Positions 7,160 to 16,823 are shown, counted from the stretch's first letter. The stretch: DNA of 64,000 nt from JBBSEX01 sp038239345 (GCA_038239345.1 JBBSEX010000002.1:434001-498000); one strand, 5' to 3'. A program made the numbers and translations. The notes: generated by a model not told the origin, from the sequence alone.

Positions 7160-9997
7160 ATGAGCAAAGAGCTGGTGATTGCTGCCAATCGCCATGAGAC
7201 AAAAGTAGCGATTTTAGAAGACGATCAATTAGTGGAAGTTTACTTCCAGCGGGCAAATGAATACTCGCTGGCCGGTAGCATCCATAAAGGACGGGTGACT
7301 CGCGTGCTGCCAGGCATGCAGTCGGCCTTCGTCGATTTGGGATTGGAACGCGACACGTTCCTCTACGTTTCAGACTTCTTCGAAGAGAACGAAGAGTTCG
7401 ATAGCGTCGACGATAAGCCGGCCCGGCCACCCCGGCAGGAGGGTCCGCCAAGCGGCGAGAATGCCCGCGGTGAAGGCGTCCGGGAGGAATCCCGAAGCGA
7501 ATCTCCCAGAGCCGAGCATTCCAGAAATGACCGGCAACGTAACGACCGGCAACGTAATGACAGACCGCCGCGCAATGAAGGTGGGCGCACGGAAAGCGCG
7601 CGAACCGAATCGAGCCCGGACCCGGGGTTAACGGCAACCGTTAATGCGGAACCCGTTTCTTCGACCTCGACGCCTCCCGGTTCGGAATTAGAAGGGGCGG
7701 CACCGGCGCAGGATCGTGGTGGCGACCAACGCGGCCGGAGATCTCGCCGCCGGCGCAATCGGGGTCGCGGCTTTCCAGATTCGAAATATGTCTCCGACGT
7801 CAACACTCCAGCTGACGATTCGGTTGGCGAAGAAGAAACCGAAATGCCAGCCGCGGAACCCCTCGCCGCAACGCCGGTGGGGAATGACTTTGCAGTGCTG
7901 CCTGGCGAATCGCTGGCGAAGTATCGCCATAGTGGTCCGCCGACGGAAACTTCCGCCGAGCCCCAGCCCGTTGCGCATGTTGAGACCCCGGTTTCATCGG
8001 CCTCTTTCATCGAGCCCCGATCCGCAGAACCAATGCTGTTCGAGCCGGAAATTGAAGCACCGGAAATTGAACCAGACAATGCCGCTGACGGCGTCCATGA
8101 CGACACCCAGGTCAAGACCGAAGCTGACGGATCTCAAGAACCGGTGGATGTTTCTCACTTTGAGCCCGATGCGCCCTTGCATCCGGAGCGGGAAGAGCCC
8201 GAAGCATCGTTCGAGCCCGAACCGATAGCCGCGACTCCCGCCGAAATCGGGGAGCTGATCTTCGAACCCGTGGAGCTGACCGAAATCGAAGTGATTGCGA
8301 TTGTGGCCGAGAGTTCGAAGAATCCCGTGACTGGGGCAGCATCGCTCGATGAGGAGGAGGATCGCGAGATCCAAGCCTTGATTCTTGGGCATTTGGAAAG
8401 TTTGGAAGAGCCGGGCGAAGCGCAACTCGATTCCGAAGCTTCCGCCGAAACTGCGGTGGAAGGCGATGCGCCCTTAACCGCGAACCTGCGCGAGCCTGGC
8501 GGGCGCTTCATGCATCGCATGCCTCGCCGGATGCGCCGTAAGATGCGCGGTGGGGATCAGCCGCGAACGGGTGAGCAACCGCGGGTTGAGCAGGATCGGA
8601 GTACTTCCACGGAGAGCCGGCCCTCTGTTGAGAATCGCCCGCCAGGCGATGCACGAACTCCACCCGAGAATCGGCCGCCGGGCGGAGGCCGCAACGAGGG
8701 CCGTAGCAGCGAAGCTCGGAACGAGACCGGCACCGGCGATCCTTGGCCACGATCGGAATCGCACGGACGTCATTCCTCGCGCGAGAAGGCTCCGCTTCCC
8801 TCCATCACCGAATTGCTAAAGGAAGGGCAGGAAATCCTCGTCCAGATCGCGAAGGAACCGCTGGGCCAGAAGGGCGCCCGCATCACTTCGCATATCGCCT
8901 TACCGGGAAGATATGTGGTCTACATGCCGACGCTTGAGCATATGGGCGTCTCGCGCAAGATCGCCAGCGACGAAGAGCGTCTGCGATTGAAGCGAATTTT
9001 GCAGGGCCATCGGGAAGGCCTGACGGGCGGATACATCGTTCGAACCGCCGGTGAAGGCAAGACTGATGAAGAGATCGGCGCCGATATGAAGTTCCTCTTC
9101 AACCTTTGGCAGGACATTCGCCAAAAGGCCGAGAAGAAGCCCGCGCCGTTGCTGCTTCATCACGATCTGGATATTGTCCAGCGCATTTTGCGCGATCAAC
9201 TCACGGAAAATTTCAAGGCAGTTTGGGTGGATAACGAAGAACTGTATGAAAGCGTTTTGCGCTTCATGCAACGCTTCCAGCCTGCGCTGGTAAGCCGGGT
9301 AAAGTTGTATACCCGTCCGGCTCCGATCTTCGACGCGTTCAACGTAACGGCGGAACTGGAGAAGGCGTTGCGCCCGAAGGTTTGGCTAAAATCGGGCGGC
9401 TATATTGTGATCAATCAAACCGAAGCGCTGGTTGCGATTGACGTCAATACGGGGAAGTACGTTGGAAAGTCGAATCGGCTGGAAGATACCATCGTCAAGA
9501 CCAATACGGAAGCGGTGAAAGAGATTGTTCGGCAGGTCCGGCTGCGGGATTTGGGCGGAATCATCATAGTCGATTTCATCGATATGGAGGAGCGCAAGAA
9601 TCGCCAAAAGGTGATGCAGGTTCTGGAAGAAGCGATGCGGGCCGACCGGGCGCCGTATAAAATTTTGCAGTTCAACGATTTCGGACTCGTGGCGATTACG
9701 CGCAAACGCGTGAAGCAAAGTCTGGAACGGACGCTCTGCTCACCGTGCTTCTACTGCGAAGGCGCGGGCTACGTGAAGAGCGTGCAGACCATCGTCGGCG
9801 AGTTGCTGCAGGAAGCGGAAAAGCTGGCGGCGACGGTGGAAGGCAAGGATGTTGTATTGCGTGTCCATCCAGAGGTAGCGAAGGTTCTGAAATCGCATCA
9901 GAACAAATATCTGGAGGAGTTGGAAGAGATCCTGCGCCGCCCGGTATTGGTTCGTGGGGACCCCACGCTCCATCATGAAAAATTCGATCTAGGATAG
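7160..9997 (+). CDS. rng: Ribonuclease E/G with large insertion in the S1 domain
   Basis: Endoribonuclease of the RNase E/G family, acting in rRNA maturation and mRNA decay. The N-terminus (residues 1-80) is the first half of the S1 domain, with 'GRVTRVLPGMQSAFVDLGLE'. The second half resumes near residue 548 ('SITELLKEGQEILVQIAKEP') and leads into the catalytic domain. Both metal-binding aspartates are visible, in 'ALVAIDVNTGKY' and 'IIIVDFIDMEE', and the zinc link is 'SPCFYCEGAG'. The roughly 465-residue insertion is rich in Arg/Asn/Pro first (including RNDRQRNDRQRNDR) and then strongly acidic. The core is well conserved, so it is likely functional. Whether to call it rng or rne is arbitrary. 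Position after the mre/mrd operon matches the common mre-rng neighbourhood. Confidence 0.95.
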   Translation: MSKELVIAANRHETKVAILEDDQLVEVYFQRANEYSLAGSIHKGRVTRVLPGMQSAFVDLGLERDTFLYVSDFFEENEEFDSVDDKPARPPRQEGPPSGENARGEGVREESRSESPRAEHSRNDRQRNDRQRNDRPPRNEGGRTESARTESSPDPGLTATVNAEPVSSTSTPPGSELEGAAPAQDRGGDQRGRRSRRRRNRGRGFPDSKYVSDVNTPADDSVGEEETEMPAAEPLAATPVGNDFAVLPGESLAKYRHSGPPTETSAEPQPVAHVETPVSSASFIEPRSAEPMLFEPEIEAPEIEPDNAADGVHDDTQVKTEADGSQEPVDVSHFEPDAPLHPEREEPEASFEPEPIAATPAEIGELIFEPVELTEIEVIAIVAESSKNPVTGAASLDEEEDREIQALILGHLESLEEPGEAQLDSEASAETAVEGDAPLTANLREPGGRFMHRMPRRMRRKMRGGDQPRTGEQPRVEQDRSTSTESRPSVENRPPGDARTPPENRPPGGGRNEGRSSEARNETGTGDPWPRSESHGRHSSREKAPLPSITELLKEGQEILVQIAKEPLGQKGARITSHIALPGRYVVYMPTLEHMGVSRKIASDEERLRLKRILQGHREGLTGGYIVRTAGEGKTDEEIGADMKFLFNLWQDIRQKAEKKPAPLLLHHDLDIVQRILRDQLTENFKAVWVDNEELYESVLRFMQRFQPALVSRVKLYTRPAPIFDAFNVTAELEKALRPKVWLKSGGYIVINQTEALVAIDVNTGKYVGKSNRLEDTIVKTNTEAVKEIVRQVRLRDLGGIIIVDFIDMEERKNRQKVMQVLEEAMRADRAPYKILQFNDFGLVAITRKRVKQSLERTLCSPCFYCEGAGYVKSVQTIVGELLQEAEKLAATVEGKDVVLRVHPEVAKVLKSHQNKYLEELEEILRRPVLVRGDPTLHHEKFDLG

Positions 9998-10055
9998 TTG
10001 TCACTGCAGACGCGGGGATCGCGCCACGCCGCGCGGTCTTCGCGTCTTGATTAAC

Positions 10056-10076
10056 GAGTGTGATCTAATAACACTC
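10056..10076 (+). promoter_or_regulatory. Inverted repeat abutting the S9 peptidase start
   Basis: GAGTGT (10056-10061) and ACACTC (10071-10076) form a 6-bp perfect inverted repeat ending 3 nt before the ATG of the peptidase gene. No purine-rich ribosome binding site is visible. It could be an operator, a translation-blocking stem, or part of a promoter (TAATAA at 10066-10071) for a nearly leaderless message. Confidence 0.35.
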
Positions 10077-10079
10077 TTC

Positions 10080-12464
10080 ATGCATCGTAAAGCTCTCGCC
10101 GCTTTTCTCTCCATTCTGTTTCTGGTTCCTCAACTCCCCGGGCAAAAGAAATTCCCGCTCACTATCGATAACATCATGCGCGGTCCGGGGTTAGTTGGGT
10201 ATGAGCCGGATCAGGTTCGTTGGCTTCGTTCCGGCGATCAGATTGCGTTCCAGTGGAAACAATCCACCGATCCTATTTCCAATCCTCCCGACACCTATGT
10301 CATTAATCGCGACGGAAGCGGACTTAGAAAATTCGCCGAGCTTGAGCCCAGCCCGCCTGCTTTTACCAACTACAGCAAAGATCATATGCGCGAATTGTAT
10401 GCCCAGGACGGGGATCTGTTTTTGTACGATCGCAACACCGGACAGACGCGGCAATTGACGAAAACTTCGGACAACGAAGCGGATCCGCATTTCCTTCGCG
10501 ATGAGAAACGAGTTTCGTTCCGCCGCGGCAACAACCTTTACGTGATGTCGCTGGCGGATGGTGAATTGACCGAGGTAACTGATGTCCAAGCGGCCGGAGA
10601 AGCGCCACCTGCGGCGAGTCCGGCGGGTCCGCGACAGGGCCCACCGGTGGCCCGTGCGACGGCTACGGCGGCGGACGAAAAGAAGGGCACCGACAGCCAG
10701 GAGTTTCTGAAGAAGGAAGAGAAAAGCCTGCTGGAAGTGGTCCGCGATCGCGCCCGGCTGAAGGAAGAAGAGGAAGCCAGAAAGAAGCGGCGAAATCCTC
10801 GTAAGCCTTTCAAGCTTACGACCGGCCAGACCGTCCTTGCACTGGACCTTTCGCCGGACGAGAAGAGCGTTATGGTGGTGATCCAGAATCGCGGCGAAGG
10901 CTTGAAAAACACCATCGTTCCGAACTATGTCACAGAAGACGCTTATACGGCGGACATAGCTGGGCGCACTAACGTCGGCGATTCACAAGGGCTCGCCCGC
11001 GTAGCGCTGGTCAGTGTGGAAAGCGGCGAAGTGAAATGGGTTGAACACGGATTGAAGCTGCCCAAAGACGGCGACAAGAAGGAACAGGATCGCGAGGTGC
11101 AGCTTGGGCCGCCAGTCTGGTCGGAGGACGGGACGAAGGCCGTGATCAGCGGCCGCGCTATCGACAATAAAGATCGCTGGATCTTTGCGCTTGACCCCGC
11201 CACCGGCAAGACGCGAACCCTGTTTGTCGATCATGACGACGCCTGGGTGGGAGGCTTCGGCTTCTTCGCTCTTGCCTGGACCAAAGATGACAAGGCCGTC
11301 TATTTCCAATCTGAGCGCGACGGCTTCACGCATCTTTATACGGTCGATTTCGATGGCGGAGAGCCGCGCCAGTTAACCGCGGGGAAATTTGAGGTGAGCG
11401 GGGTGGAGCTCTCGCGCGATAAGTCGACGTTTTATCTGACTACAAGCGAGGCCGGTCCTGGAGAGCGGCACTTATATACGATGCCAGCTGAGGGCGGCGC
11501 GCGGACAAGAATCACGACACTGCCCGGCAACCACCACGCGACGCTTTCGCCCGACGAAAAATGGATAGCCGATGTCTATTCATACACGAATAAACCGCCG
11601 GAACTTTTCATCATGGAGAACAAGCCGGGTGCGGCGGAAAGGAAACTGACGTCTTCGCCCGCGCCGGGTTTCGCGGAGTATCAATGGATAGATACACCGA
11701 TTGTGCAGATTCCTTCGCGCGACGGCAAATCGATTCCGGCGCACATTTATAAGCCCGCCAACTTCAAGAAAGGCGGCCCCGCGGTGATGTTCGTGCACGG
11801 CGCGGGATACACGCAGAACGTCCATCGCTGGTGGTCCCCTAATTATTATCGCGAGTATTTGTTCAATCAATATCTGATGGAACACGGCTATCTGGTGATC
11901 GATATCGACTATCGGGCATCGTCGGGATATGGGCGCGATTGGCGTACCGGAATCTATCGCCATATGGGCGGCAAGGATCTGGACGATCATGTGGATGCCG
12001 CGAAGTGGCTGGTGGAAAAGCATGGCGTGGACGCGAAACGCATCGGACTCTACGGCGGCAGTTATGGCGGATTTATCACGCTAATGGCGCTCTTCACGCA
12101 ACCCGATGTTTTTGCCGCCGGCGCCGCGTTGCGGCCCGTTACCGACTGGGCTCACTATAACCACGGCTATACGGCGAGTATTTTAAATACACCGCAGAAA
12201 GATGCCGAAGCTTACCGGCTTTCATCGCCAATTTACTTCGCCTCCGGACTGAAAGGCGCGCTACTGATTTGTCACGGCATGGTGGACACCAACGTTCATT
12301 TCCAGGACACAGTTCGTCTGGTGCAGAAACTGATTGAGCTGCGCAAAGAGAATTGGAGTGTGGCGATATATCCCGTGGAAGATCATGGCTTCGTCCAGCC
12401 GTCGAGTTGGGCCGATGAGTACAAGCGGATCTTTCAACTGTTCGAAGCGAATTTGAAGAAGTAG
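10080..12464 (+). CDS. S9 family prolyl oligopeptidase-like serine peptidase
   Basis: Secreted or periplasmic peptidase cleaving short peptides. The ATG gives a signal peptide (MHRKALAAFLSILFLVPQLPGQ), which is why this start is preferred to a TTG 33 nt upstream. After it comes an N-terminal beta-propeller with WD40/TolB-like blades ('LSPDEKSVMVVI', 'SEDGTKAVISG', 'LSPDEKWIADV'). The C-terminal alpha/beta-hydrolase domain has the nucleophile elbow G-G-S-Y-G-G, the acid in 'HGMVDTNVHFQD' and the histidine in 'VEDHGF'. Between blades lies a charged low-complexity segment (about residues 170-250). The product has 794 residues. It is convergent with the following ankyrin gene, the two stop codons directly abutting. 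Confidence 0.93.
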   Translation: MHRKALAAFLSILFLVPQLPGQKKFPLTIDNIMRGPGLVGYEPDQVRWLRSGDQIAFQWKQSTDPISNPPDTYVINRDGSGLRKFAELEPSPPAFTNYSKDHMRELYAQDGDLFLYDRNTGQTRQLTKTSDNEADPHFLRDEKRVSFRRGNNLYVMSLADGELTEVTDVQAAGEAPPAASPAGPRQGPPVARATATAADEKKGTDSQEFLKKEEKSLLEVVRDRARLKEEEEARKKRRNPRKPFKLTTGQTVLALDLSPDEKSVMVVIQNRGEGLKNTIVPNYVTEDAYTADIAGRTNVGDSQGLARVALVSVESGEVKWVEHGLKLPKDGDKKEQDREVQLGPPVWSEDGTKAVISGRAIDNKDRWIFALDPATGKTRTLFVDHDDAWVGGFGFFALAWTKDDKAVYFQSERDGFTHLYTVDFDGGEPRQLTAGKFEVSGVELSRDKSTFYLTTSEAGPGERHLYTMPAEGGARTRITTLPGNHHATLSPDEKWIADVYSYTNKPPELFIMENKPGAAERKLTSSPAPGFAEYQWIDTPIVQIPSRDGKSIPAHIYKPANFKKGGPAVMFVHGAGYTQNVHRWWSPNYYREYLFNQYLMEHGYLVIDIDYRASSGYGRDWRTGIYRHMGGKDLDDHVDAAKWLVEKHGVDAKRIGLYGGSYGGFITLMALFTQPDVFAAGAALRPVTDWAHYNHGYTASILNTPQKDAEAYRLSSPIYFASGLKGALLICHGMVDTNVHFQDTVRLVQKLIELRKENWSVAIYPVEDHGFVQPSSWADEYKRIFQLFEANLKK

Positions 12465-13691
12465 TTATCTCTGCAGCTGCGCGGCGATCTCAGTCTGGCC
12501 GTTGGCCTTGGCGGCATCGAGCGCGGACAGACCTTTCTTATCGTGAATCGTACGATCGGCGCCCTTTTCGAGCAGTAGTTCCACGATCTCGCGCCGTCCG
12601 AATGCCGCCGCAAGGTGGAGGGCCGTCGAGCCCGAATCGCGATCCGCCGCATTGATCCTGGCGCCGTTAGCCAACAGCACTTCGGCTACCGCCCGATACC
12701 CGCCCAAGGCCGCGATGTGCAGAGGCATCGCGCCATCGCTATCCTCGGCGTTGACGTCTGCGCCATGCTCAATCAGAAGCGCGGCTATCTCGGCCCTGCC
12801 CTTCAAAGCGGCATCATGCAAAGGCGTTTCGCCTTCATAGCGGACGGGCTTCACGGCCACGGCCTTATCGATTAGGATCGTAACCAGATCCATCTGCCCT
12901 CGTAGCACCGCATCATGCAGCGCCTTGGGTGCATCCAGATGCGCTCCATGAGCGAGCAGAACTTCTACGACCTTTGCTTGCCGGTAGCGTAGCGCGTCAT
13001 CGAGCGGAGTGGTCCCGCTTTCATCCTTCGCGTTCACTGCGACGCCGGCGTTTAACAGCGCCAGGGCAACATCGGGGAAGCCTTTCGTGGACGCGGCGTG
13101 CAGCGGCATTACCTGGTTCACACGATTAGCAAGCCGCAGATCCGCTCCATGAGCGATCAGAAGATTCGTCATATCGACCTGCCCTTTCCACGCCGCTTCC
13201 TCCAGCGGGGACGAGCCGGATCCATCGACAGCGTTGACGTCCGCGCCACGTTTCAGCAACAGCTCGGCCATCGCGAGATTACCCCGGTCTGCAGCCAGGT
13301 GTAGCGGACACGTACCAGATTGATCGCGCGCATTCGGATCGGCGTTGCGCTCCAGTAATAAGCCGACAACCTCCAAATGATTGGTAATTACAGCGTAATG
13401 CAGTGGCGTGGACCCGGCTTCGGAATGGCGGGCAGCGACTTGCGCGCCATGATCCAACAGATAGGAGACGATATCCAGATCGCCCGCCCAAGCTGCGTCG
13501 TGGAGCGGGGTGCCACCTAAGCCATCGCGCCGATTTACTGCAGCGCCGGACTCGACCAGCAATTTCACCTGCGCCATGTTCCCGGCGCGTGCCGCGCGAT
13601 TCAACGCTCCTGGCTGTGTTTCAGCGTAGAGCATGCCGCACAGCAAGACAGCGGTCCACCACATGTGCTCAACGTACCACAGCATTTTCAC
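12465..13691 (-). CDS. Ankyrin-repeat protein, probably exported
   Basis: About eleven consecutive ankyrin repeats of roughly 33 residues fill nearly the whole protein ('TPLHDAAWAGDLDIVSYLL', 'TPLHYAVITNHLEVVGLLL', 'CPLHLAADRGNLAMAELLL' and so on). Ankyrin repeats bind protein partners; the partner here is unknown. The N-terminus has a hydrophobic stretch ending in a plausible signal-peptidase site (MWWTAVLLCGMLYAET), so periplasmic location is likely. The start is uncertain among a GTG at the right end and ATG codons 6 and 27 nt further in. Only 53 bp separate it from the divergent lptC-like gene, so the promoters must be close together. Confidence 0.88.
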   Translation of the reverse strand: MKMLWYVEHMWWTAVLLCGMLYAETQPGALNRAARAGNMAQVKLLVESGAAVNRRDGLGGTPLHDAAWAGDLDIVSYLLDHGAQVAARHSEAGSTPLHYAVITNHLEVVGLLLERNADPNARDQSGTCPLHLAADRGNLAMAELLLKRGADVNAVDGSGSSPLEEAAWKGQVDMTNLLIAHGADLRLANRVNQVMPLHAASTKGFPDVALALLNAGVAVNAKDESGTTPLDDALRYRQAKVVEVLLAHGAHLDAPKALHDAVLRGQMDLVTILIDKAVAVKPVRYEGETPLHDAALKGRAEIAALLIEHGADVNAEDSDGAMPLHIAALGGYRAVAEVLLANGARINAADRDSGSTALHLAAAFGRREIVELLLEKGADRTIHDKKGLSALDAAKANGQTEIAAQLQR

Positions 13692-13744
13692 TCGTTCGGG
13701 GGACCGTCGCGCGGACTGCTCCTGCTATCCTTGAATGTATAATC

Positions 13745-16024
13745 ATGCGCGGAACCCGGTGGTTGATACTAGTTGCCATCAGCCTGATCATTTACGCCGT
13801 TGGATATATTTACTTCGGTCGTGTAAGTGCGCTGAACAGCGCAAAACCGGCGCCTCCCACGCCGATACGGGATAATCTCTCGGCCACAGCCGATGGCTGG
13901 CACTTCCGGCAGATTTCGGGCAATCACGTTACCGCGGAAATCAGCGCCAAGAAATACGAACTCATCAAGGAACCCTCTACCGCCAGACTGGAAGAAGTGG
14001 AACTGCGTATCTATCACAAGCAGGGCGATCAATTCGACCTGGTGAAGTGCGCGAAAGCGGATTTCGATACCGCCGACGGCATCCTATTTTCGGAAGGCGC
14101 GGTGGAGATCACGATGGCCATACCGAAGGATGGCGAGGCGACCAACGGGCGCTTGGTGAAGATTGAAACCTCTGGCGTTCGCCTGGAGAGCAAGACGGGA
14201 CGGGCAACCACAGACCGGCTGGCGACGTTCGGATTTGACCGTGGAAATGGCAAGGCGATGGGAGCCGAGTACGACCCGAATACCCGCCAATTGCACATGA
14301 AGAGCGCCATCGAATTGAACTGGCGTGGAAAAGACGGCAAGAGTATCCCGATGAAGGTGGAAACGGGCGATCTTACTTATCGCGAGAGCGAAGCGAAAAT
14401 TTATCTCAGTCCCTGGTCGCGGCTGACGCGTCAAAACATGAAGATGGATGCCGGAGCAGCAGTGGTTACGTTGGATGATCAAGTGATAAGTCTTGTGGAA
14501 GCGCAAACGGCTAAGGGTGTGCAGGACGATCCCGGCCGGAAGATCGAATACGCGGCGGACCAGTTGACGATGCATTTCTCCGGCGACAGCCAGGTGACGC
14601 AGATTAACGCCGACAAGAACGCCCACCTGGTATCGACGGCGGAGACGGCGAAAACCACGGTTTCGAGTAATCACATCGATCTCGATTTCGACGCGCTCGA
14701 TCATGAAAGTGTTTTGAAGAGGGCCGTGGCGACGGGCGGCGGTGTCGTCGAATCCGTACCGGTTCCCAAGGTCGGGGTGTTGCAGGCGGAGACTCGAATT
14801 CTGCGCAGCGAGCGCATTCAACTGGCGATGCGCGCCGGTGGGAAAGAGATCGACAACGTCGAGACGCCGGCCGGCACGCTGGAGTTTGTTCCCAATCGGC
14901 CGGGGGTCCCCCATCGCTACCTGAATGGCGATCATATCTGGATCGCTTATGGACCGCAGAATCAGATTCAGTCGTTTCGGTCGGTGAATGTTTCTACTCG
15001 TACTGAGAATCCGCCGAAAGGTACGCCGCCGAAACCGAGCGAGCCGGCATTGACCTGGAGCAAGGACATGGTGGCCCAGTTCGATCCGAAGACGGCGCAG
15101 GTAACGCAGATCGAACAATCGACGAACTTCCGCTATCAGGAAGGCGACCGCAAGGCGAAATCGGTAAAGGCGGTTTTGAATCAAACCAGCGACGTGATTA
15201 CGTTAACTGGCGGGGCGCGTGTTTGGGACACTACGGGTTCGACGGCAGCAGATCAGATCGTGATGAATCAGAAAAATGGCGACATGTCAGCCGATGGGAA
15301 TGTCACGTCGACGCGGTTGCCGGATAAAAAGGGACAGTCTTCGGCGATGCTGTCGAATGAAGAGCCAACGCAAGCGAAAGCCAGGAAGATGGTGTCCACC
15401 GATAAGAACCTGAAGATTCTATATGAGGGCGACGCTGTTCTCTGGCAGGGTTCGAATCGGGTGCAGGCGGATCGCATCGATATCGATCGCGATGAGTCGA
15501 GTTTGCTGGCGAAGGGGAACGTGATCAGCCAGTTTGTCGACAAGCCGAAAGAGGAGAAGGATAAGGATGGAAAGGCGAAGCCGAAAACAACAGCGGCCAC
15601 TCCGAAGAGTGCGATCTTTACGATCGTTCGAGCGCCCGAATTGCTGTACACGGATGAAGACCGGATCGCGTTATACAAAGGGGGCGTCGTTCTAAACCGC
15701 CCCGATATGAACGTCAAGTCGAAAGAGTTGAGGGCTTATCTGAACGACTCGTCGGCCGACTCATCGCTTGATCGCGCGTTTGCCGACGGTGCCGTGGAGA
15801 TTCTCCAGAACCGCAATCAGCGGACGCGCACCGGAACCTCGGAACACGCGGAGTATTACACGAAGGATCAAAAAGTAATTCTTACGGGGGGCCAGCCGCA
15901 GATGGTGGATAGTCTAAAAGGAAACACCAAGGGCAAGCAATTGACCTACTTTGCCAATGATGATAGGCTTCTGGTAAATGGTGTGGCGGAGCAGCGAGCC
16001 ACCAGCACCATCCACCGCAAGTAA
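13745..16024 (+). CDS. LptC-LptA/OstA fusion protein (LPS export)
   Basis: Periplasmic bridge component for lipopolysaccharide transport. The N-terminus (MRGTRWLILVAISLIIYAVGY) is a membrane anchor as in LptC. It is followed by an LptC-type beta-jellyroll ('AEISAKKYELIKEPSTARLE'). Several further OstA/LptA-like stretches follow ('QLTMHFSGDSQVTQI', 'TSDVITLTGGARVWDTTG', 'QVTQIEQSTNFRYQEGDRKA', 'DEDRIALYKGGVVLNRPD'). At 759 residues it is about twice the size of separate LptC plus LptA. The frame is open further upstream, but the upstream part lies inside the divergent ankyrin gene and lacks signal features. A perfect TATAAT sits 1 nt before the ATG. It is separated from lptB by 3 nt, supporting the pathway call. 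Confidence 0.88.
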   Translation: MRGTRWLILVAISLIIYAVGYIYFGRVSALNSAKPAPPTPIRDNLSATADGWHFRQISGNHVTAEISAKKYELIKEPSTARLEEVELRIYHKQGDQFDLVKCAKADFDTADGILFSEGAVEITMAIPKDGEATNGRLVKIETSGVRLESKTGRATTDRLATFGFDRGNGKAMGAEYDPNTRQLHMKSAIELNWRGKDGKSIPMKVETGDLTYRESEAKIYLSPWSRLTRQNMKMDAGAAVVTLDDQVISLVEAQTAKGVQDDPGRKIEYAADQLTMHFSGDSQVTQINADKNAHLVSTAETAKTTVSSNHIDLDFDALDHESVLKRAVATGGGVVESVPVPKVGVLQAETRILRSERIQLAMRAGGKEIDNVETPAGTLEFVPNRPGVPHRYLNGDHIWIAYGPQNQIQSFRSVNVSTRTENPPKGTPPKPSEPALTWSKDMVAQFDPKTAQVTQIEQSTNFRYQEGDRKAKSVKAVLNQTSDVITLTGGARVWDTTGSTAADQIVMNQKNGDMSADGNVTSTRLPDKKGQSSAMLSNEEPTQAKARKMVSTDKNLKILYEGDAVLWQGSNRVQADRIDIDRDESSLLAKGNVISQFVDKPKEEKDKDGKAKPKTTAATPKSAIFTIVRAPELLYTDEDRIALYKGGVVLNRPDMNVKSKELRAYLNDSSADSSLDRAFADGAVEILQNRNQRTRTGTSEHAEYYTKDQKVILTGGQPQMVDSLKGNTKGKQLTYFANDDRLLVNGVAEQRATSTIHRK

Positions 16025-16027
16025 CGC

Positions 16028-16783
16028 ATGAGAACGCTCGAGACCTCCCACATCACCAAAAGTTACCGCGGACGCAAGGTGGTGGACGATGTATCCGTGT
16101 CCGTCGAGCAAGGCGAAGTGGTGGGGCTGCTGGGTCCCAATGGCGCCGGCAAAACCACGTCGTTCTACATGATTGTTGGCTTGATCAGCCCGGATTCCGG
16201 CGGTGTAATGCTGGATTCTACCGACATCACATCGCTGCCGATGTTCCGCCGGGCACAACACGGCATCAGTTATTTGCCGCAGGAAGCCTCTGTATTTCGC
16301 AAGCTTTCGGTGGAAGACAACCTGATGGCGATCCTGCAAACGCTGTCGTTGAGCGGGCGCGAACGGCGGGCCCGGATGAATAGCCTGATTGAGCAATTGG
16401 GCCTGGAAACCGTGCGTCACAGCAAAGGTTTCATGCTTTCCGGCGGCGAACGGCGGCGAGTGGAAATCGCCAGATCGTTGGTAATTGAACCGAGCTTTTT
16501 GCTGCTGGACGAACCGTTTTCCGGTATCGATCCGATTCAGGTGCTGGAACTGCAGCGCATTATCACCGATTTGAAACGATCGGGAATCGGGATCCTGGTG
16601 ACGGATCACAACGTTCGCGAGACGTTGGCGGTGACTGATCGCGCCTACATCATAAACAACGGCAAGATCTTCCGCGCGGGCTCGCCGGAAATGCTGGGAC
16701 GCGACCCCGACGTGAAACGCGTTTATCTGGGCGAGAACTTCAACTTCGAGTTCCAAACCGCTGTCCACGAATCGCGGCGATAG
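16028..16783 (+). CDS. lptB: LPS export ABC transporter ATP-binding protein LptB
   Basis: Cytoplasmic ATPase that powers extraction of lipopolysaccharide from the inner membrane with LptF/LptG. The 251-residue protein has Walker A 'GPNGAGKT', the Q-loop in 'YLPQEASVFRKL' typical of LptB, the ABC signature 'LSGGERRRVEIAR' and Walker B 'FLLLDEPFSGIDP', followed by the H-loop 'VTDHNVRET'. It starts 3 nt after the LptC/LptA fusion gene. No lptF/lptG lies in the window, so they must be elsewhere. Confidence 0.96.
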   Translation: MRTLETSHITKSYRGRKVVDDVSVSVEQGEVVGLLGPNGAGKTTSFYMIVGLISPDSGGVMLDSTDITSLPMFRRAQHGISYLPQEASVFRKLSVEDNLMAILQTLSLSGRERRARMNSLIEQLGLETVRHSKGFMLSGGERRRVEIARSLVIEPSFLLLDEPFSGIDPIQVLELQRIITDLKRSGIGILVTDHNVRETLAVTDRAYIINNGKIFRAGSPEMLGRDPDVKRVYLGENFNFEFQTAVHESRR

Positions 16784-16823
16784 CCCTGTGATAAACTGAC
16801 TTCTAGTAATTCCTTCCGCACAT

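Noticed and set aside
12465..13691. CRISPR-like periodicity
   Set aside because: The roughly 99-bp period is due to ankyrin repeats in the protein; units are diverged and there are no constant repeats with unique spacers. No CRISPR array was seen elsewhere.
13403..13744. Upstream extension of the LptC-fusion frame by 114 codons
   Set aside because: It lies antisense within the divergent ankyrin gene and has no signal or domain features; the ATG at 13745 gives a proper membrane anchor.
14084..15184. 366-codon open frame on the minus strand
   Set aside because: Antisense to the LptC/LptA fusion; no recognisable motif, strongly basic shadow-type composition.
15914..16768. 284-codon open frame on the minus strand
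   Set aside because: Antisense to lptB, which is unambiguous.
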